Shown: positions 42,201-48,200 of the stretch, one piece after another
Layout of the letters: each line of letters begins with the position of its first letter
Numbering within the stretch: position 1 is the first letter of the stretch
Assembly: GCA_013398015.1 (NCBI GenBank)
Contig: VZRR01006730.1
Span: forward strand, 834,746 to 898,745
Length of the DNA stretch: 64,000 nucleotides
From: Oreocharis arfaki
Lineage: Eukaryota; Chordata; Aves; Passeriformes; Paramythiidae
Direction of reading: 5' to 3'
Notes under the pieces: generated by a model
The model's input: the letters and a program-made list of their open reading frames with translations, nothing else
What the model was told of the DNA's origin: nothing
The model's database searches: none
Translations under genes and position numbers: made by a program

Positions 42201-45200
42201 CTAATTACTTACAAGTTGGATTAAAATATTTCCTCAATGTGTCAAGAAACACTTAGGAAGTTTATAACAAGAACTAATGAAATTATTAATATATAGGGTG
42301 AACAAGCATAAACCAAATGATAGTTTAGTTCATATGTACTCAAACTAGCACAGCAGACAGGAAACTGTAAACAAGCAACGTATCGTGATTTTGATCCACG
42401 AGTATCCTAATCTCTCTCAGGACTAGATTTTAGCAAAGTAACTTATTTTACTAATTTCTTTAACCTGATTTATTTATTTATTTGTATTTTTTCATCTTTG
42501 TTTTGAATCAAGTTTTTCATTTCATGCTCATGTCTTAATAAAACCTGTTATCGTTTGCTGATTGCCGTGAGCTATGTTCATGTGTAAAAACACCAGCAAT
42601 TTACATTCTTATTTATACACTGCATGGTTTTTTGTGCCTCATTCTGCCATCTTTCTATTGACTCACCCCTGTACAACTACATTTTTATAAAATACTAGTA
42701 ATTTCATCACATCTAATTTTATCAGTCACCTCTGTGGCAAATTGTCTATGGCTCTCCTACTCTGGCAGCCTCAAGAACTCTTCCAAACAACAATGGTTAT
42801 AATTAGCTTTGAACTTTTGATTTTGCTTTATAAAAATGAAAGGAACATGGCATGAAAATGTTTTAAAAGAAAAAGTTTATATTCATGTTCAAACAGGTGC
42901 TTTAGTTCATGTAAATGGTATATTATTAGTAATACCATCTATTCATTTTACAAAATCTCTATTCCTGTAGCATGTCTTCAGACTGCATAAATTAGTTGAC
43001 CTTAGTAGAGTTACATTTGCAAAGATTTCATCTGATGGCCTTTGGTCTTTAGTCACAATACAATTCATGCTTCTTGCATTGTTTTGCAAAGGATTCAAAA
43101 CTTCTTAAGCATCAGTTAAAATATGAACTACAAATACTTTTAGAATTTACATAATATTGAATTTTGCTTTTCTTCATTATATAAAAACCTAAATTATATT
43201 TTTTCTATTTCCTCCCCCCCCCATTTTATACTTCTGATGAAAACACAATATTTGTTTTCAATGAGCCTATGAAAGCCTTGACTGACCTCCTCTTTTAGTC
43301 TTCTGCATGCTTTCTTTCCATGCTAAAAGTATGGGAAATTTCCTCTGAGAGTGGAATGTTCCTGCATGCTTATAATTGAGGTTTTTTCTAATCTGGTGCA
43401 ATAGTTCTTTAACAATGTAGTGCTTTGTAGAATACATGACTATATACTACAGTGTGCTACGGTGTGCTGCCTGTAATCAGTTGCACACCTTTTGATACCG
43501 CAGCGCACTTCAGTAAATACCACAGCAGGGTACACACTGATGCAGTGTATCGTGAGTGATTGCAGGAGGGTTACTGTATACAGCAAGCCGGACATGCAGG
43601 ACTCAAGAGACATGTAAAGGTGGCCAGGCTACTGCACAGTGGGCAGACAGGTCAGTTCTGGGACCCACTCCACTACTGACTAGCTGGCTCCTTCCCCTAT
43701 GATTCGACAGACAAAGCAGCAAAGAGGCATGTTTTTAGTCTCTGACTGCTATTATCACCACTCTTCTATTTAAGCACAAAAGAATCTATAAATACATTAA
43801 TTACTTAACAACAAAGTCGTTTGTAAAGGTTCCAGCCTACAATGGCAGGGTTTCATGACTCGCATACTTGGAAGTAACTCTGTGATCTGCTGCATGCCCA
43901 GTAAAGTGATTAGGTTTCTTACATTTGCTCTGTGGATGACTCAACAAGAACAAAATTGCTGGCGAGAACACAGCGAGAAATTTCCACCACTCCATGACAT
44001 TTCTGGCTTTAGGAAATCTAAACACATACGTAGAAGTTTATAAGTAACAATCCTTGTATTCCCTCCCCTCCCCCCTTTCCTGCCAAAAGACTCGCTGTTG
44101 TTCCAACTTAAAATGATTGTGAATATTTCTGGTAAAGTACAAAACTGGAAAAGCCCAGAATCTCCCATGAGAACGAAGGCTTGCAAGAACTGTTGTTGTG
44201 TACCTACTTTTTCACATGTAAAGGAGACTCATGTTTCAATTGAGTCTTTTTCCGGTACTTGAGATTCAGTCAGTTGGGGGGCAGTGTCCTAAGGGGCTTC
44301 TCTCTATCCAGCTGGACTCCCTTTCACCTTTCACTGCTCCATTTGCAAAGGAAAACTAAAGATGTAGGGCTGTAGATTTTACAAGAAATTACTTTGCTGC
44401 AGAAGAGAGATTGCTGAATAAGCATGTGAAGAGAATACCATAATTTTTCCTTTTGGGGAAAAAATGGGCTGCTTAACAGAATAAAGACATCAGTTATTCC
44501 CCACCCCTTCATTGTGGCTGCTACTTTAAGTAACGTGTAAATCCAAGTTAACCAGAAGGTTTTTTTTCTCATAGAGTTATACCAATCTAATTCAGCTATT
44601 TCCTCATTAGGAATACTCCTAAACACCACTGTTCAGAACTTCTGGTTTATGCTGAGAACCACACTTTCGCCTGCTTTTATCAGAAACACATTCCCCATGT
44701 GGCAATCTCTCTCACTTCAATGTTTGGCTTCCACCCAGCTATACCTCTCTGAGTTCTATACACCCATCCCATACCCTGAACACTCTCGAATGTGACCATC
44801 ACCATGAGGCTGTGGAAAACCCAGTGGCTGTGACACCTCTTGTGTGATGTTGTGGAACGTCTCACAGCTCTTGTGCCTGTCAGGCACTGAGAGATCTTAG
44901 ACACTGTCCAGTGTTCATCCAGACTCCAGGTGACCATGCAGTTAGGAGCCATAGGGCTGGGGCACCTGGTGACCAAGTAGCCTGTGTCCTCTTCCACCCC
45001 CGTGTCAACTCTCTGGTTCCTGATACATTCTAACCCAGCCTGCACAAGGGGAGAGAAAAATGACATTAGTACTAGCATACTATGGCAATCCTGGAGAGAA
45101 AGCAGAGACCCATGTGAGCTACCGGTGCTGATGAAGAGAGAAAGTATTGAAGGTGCTCTGTGTGTTTGTTTTGTGGGGATGGAATCAATGGTGTTGTGGG

Positions 45201-48200
45201 GATTTAAGGGTGGGAGAGAAGAGGGACATGAAGTTAGTAAAAGAAAATGAGCCTAGGGCCACTTCGTACTCAGCCATTTTTCAACACTTCACTTCTCATA
45301 CCCCAGGCCCTTCTAATCACTTGTAGCTTCCATGATGCAAACACACTCACATAATTTCTGAGTAATGTAAAGCAGCAAATTTTACCCCAAGCAGAAGAGG
45401 AAACAGATGTGTGTGGTCTGCAGTTATCTTGCAGAAACTTTTTGGTGGTTAAAGCTGCAGCTACTAGAATTTGCATCCTCTAAAACTCTTGAAACACCTG
45501 AAGATGTACACATCAGTCATAACACTGTGTATGTTACGTGAGTTACAGCTTAAATGGTCAGTAATAAAAACCTCTGTCTGGAGGTCTGTGATGAGATTGC
45601 ATTTTGACAATCTTTCAATTAGGAGGATGAAGAAAAATAAAATAGTTTTTCTTTTGGCCAAATTAAACTAGAATGAGATAATTTCAGTTCCAAACCTAAT
45701 TTTCTATACTAGTCACCTAAATAAAATAGCTAAACTAGTATTCTGCCTTCATTCTGCTGCCATTTATAAAATCTTCATACCAGCATCTTCATGCTTTCTC
45801 CTTTACCTTCTGACCTGCTTTGAAGCAATGTCCTTTTAACATCCATCATCAAACAAGATTACTACTATGCTTCAAATATTTTTCATACTCTCCTATGCAA
45901 AACCCAAGAAATGGCTAAGCTACTACCAGGGTTGCTATCTATTGTACTAACAATTGTTTGCTTTACTGTCTTGTTGAACTATCTATCTATTTACTGGGCT
46001 TTTATTTTGTGCATGTTTTGAGGCAGAGACTGGTTTTCTGTTGTCTTTGTACAGCATTAAATTGTTCATAGGTAACTACTAAGTACTGTTGTATCTCTAA
46101 TAAGAATAAAAATTAGTATTAGAAGCTAGAAGATCAATTCTTATTTTATTATTTTCAGAAAAAGTGGAGGTAAGCTGTATATCAAAATAATGTTCAAATT
46201 ACCAAAATAATTTCATTTTTTAGCAACATTCCCTAAATAATCTGGCTTGTTAAGAATCACAAGCATTAGCTGAAAACCTATTCCTAAAATACTGGAATTT
46301 CGAAGTATGTGTGAAGTGTGTGAAGTATGTGAAATGAAAGTGAGGAAGAAATGTGGATTCTACGAGAGTGCTTTTAACTAGATAGAATGGTAGAGGACAA
46401 TGCGTGTTAGATGATATTTTCAAATGACATTTCTGCCTTTCTGAAATGAAACCTGTTAGAGGTGTAAATTCTTGAGGAGAATCTAATATATATGGTTGAA
46501 TGCAGATGCTAGAAACTACAGCAGAAATTTGTGATGAGTGAAATCACACAAAATACTTGTAGGTTTCTCCCACAAAGCTGAGTTATCTTACTGCGCATTC
46601 TGTGTATTTGGTGCTAAAATATATATTGGTCAATATATATTTAATTAATATTACAAAAGTAGTATTAGCTCGTGGAATTATTTAATTTCTTAAGGCTTCA
46701 TGTTGAAAATTGATCTTTGCTCACACTTGGCATCTAGTTTTGCTTCTACACCATTTGCTCTTCCATTGAGTTAAAAGCCAAACTGAGGATAAGCAGACTT
46801 CAGTAACAGAGCTTGTAAATTCCTCTCTGAGGAACTATATAAAGATGCTGCACATTCCCCAGTCAGGACCTAAGTGGCTTCTTGCAATTACAACCTTAAT
46901 CATTCCATGATCCAGAAGCTATTGAACGCCTCAATCTTATCATTCCTTGCCTACTTCAGCAGCTGAGATTGCAAATTCCTGCAACATGAGCAACAGGCGA
47001 GGAATAGTTTCACTAATCAGTCACCTCTCTCTCTATGCATCCATCATACTTTCCGTAAAATGGGGATAGCAATGATCAGCTGGGTTTGAATCTTAACTGA
47101 CAAAAGAGGAAACTACGTCTGTATGAATTCAGGGATTTTTCTGCATTCCTGTGGTGCATAGAAGTTTGTTGCTGTAGTTTGTTGTGCTAGGTGCTTGCAA
47201 ATGTGAAAGAATGAGCTCATATTTAGACTAAAATTTTGCAGTTAACTCTTCATTATGCAACACTTATCATCATCAACATCATCATTACCATAATCATCAT
47301 AATTATGGAAGCCTCTGTGTACTTACATGTTCTTTGTAAATTCTTGATGAAATTTCCTAATCTAGACTGCAAAATCCTCTGTCTATAAAATATGTGAGTA
47401 AAAGTTGACTGATTTTCAGAGAAGGTGAGTAATACAGACTTCTCCTTTTCCAGCTATAATAATGCACACATTTCTCATTAAGTCCCATTTATCTACTAAA
47501 TTTGGTGCTTCAAAAGTCAACTATTTCCTCTTAATGTCATAAAATATTGTTAGGGAAATGGTAGGGAGTTTTTAAACATTTCTGAATTTTCAGAACAAAA
47601 AAACAAAGATCAAAACTTTCCAAACAGTGAGCTTTTGAACAAAGATTAACTATGAAATTTTTAAATCAAAGGGAGAACATAAAGTTTCTGCAACAGAATA
47701 ATGCAAAAAAAGTGGTACTTTTCAAAGTTCAATTGTTTTCTCTGACACTAAACTCTTACAGGTCTTATAAATTCTGTTGCTTTTGTGGATGGTATAGATT
47801 TTCTGGAGTTCTAGGACAATTCTTTTGCCATTCTTGGAATAGGTAGGGGGAGTACCTTATCCTGAAGTATTTTAGTTCAGCAGTTTAAAGTAAAAGAATG
47901 CCTGTTATAAAATCTACTTCACCACACCATTTAAAGTTTAATGGTTTATTTAATGGTTTTTTTTTGTTTGTTTTTGTTTTTTTTTTTGTTTTGGGGGTTT
48001 TTGTGGGATTTTTGTTGGGTTTTTCTGGTGGGTATTTTTTTGTTTGCTTGTTTGGGTGGGGGTACATGAAGAATTTTCTTTATATTAAAAGGCCTGTTAA
48101 AATCGCAGATACAGGCAGAATATCTCTGATCAGACATGAAGAATTTTCTTTTACCTATATGCCAGGTGCAGAAATTTCAGTAATACAGACTAGGGACTTC

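Noticed and set aside
44680..45078. 132-codon open frame on the minus strand in intron 1
   Set aside because: No recognisable domain, no phase-compatible splice sites, composition like ordinary intron of higher GC. Length is within chance for 64 kb.
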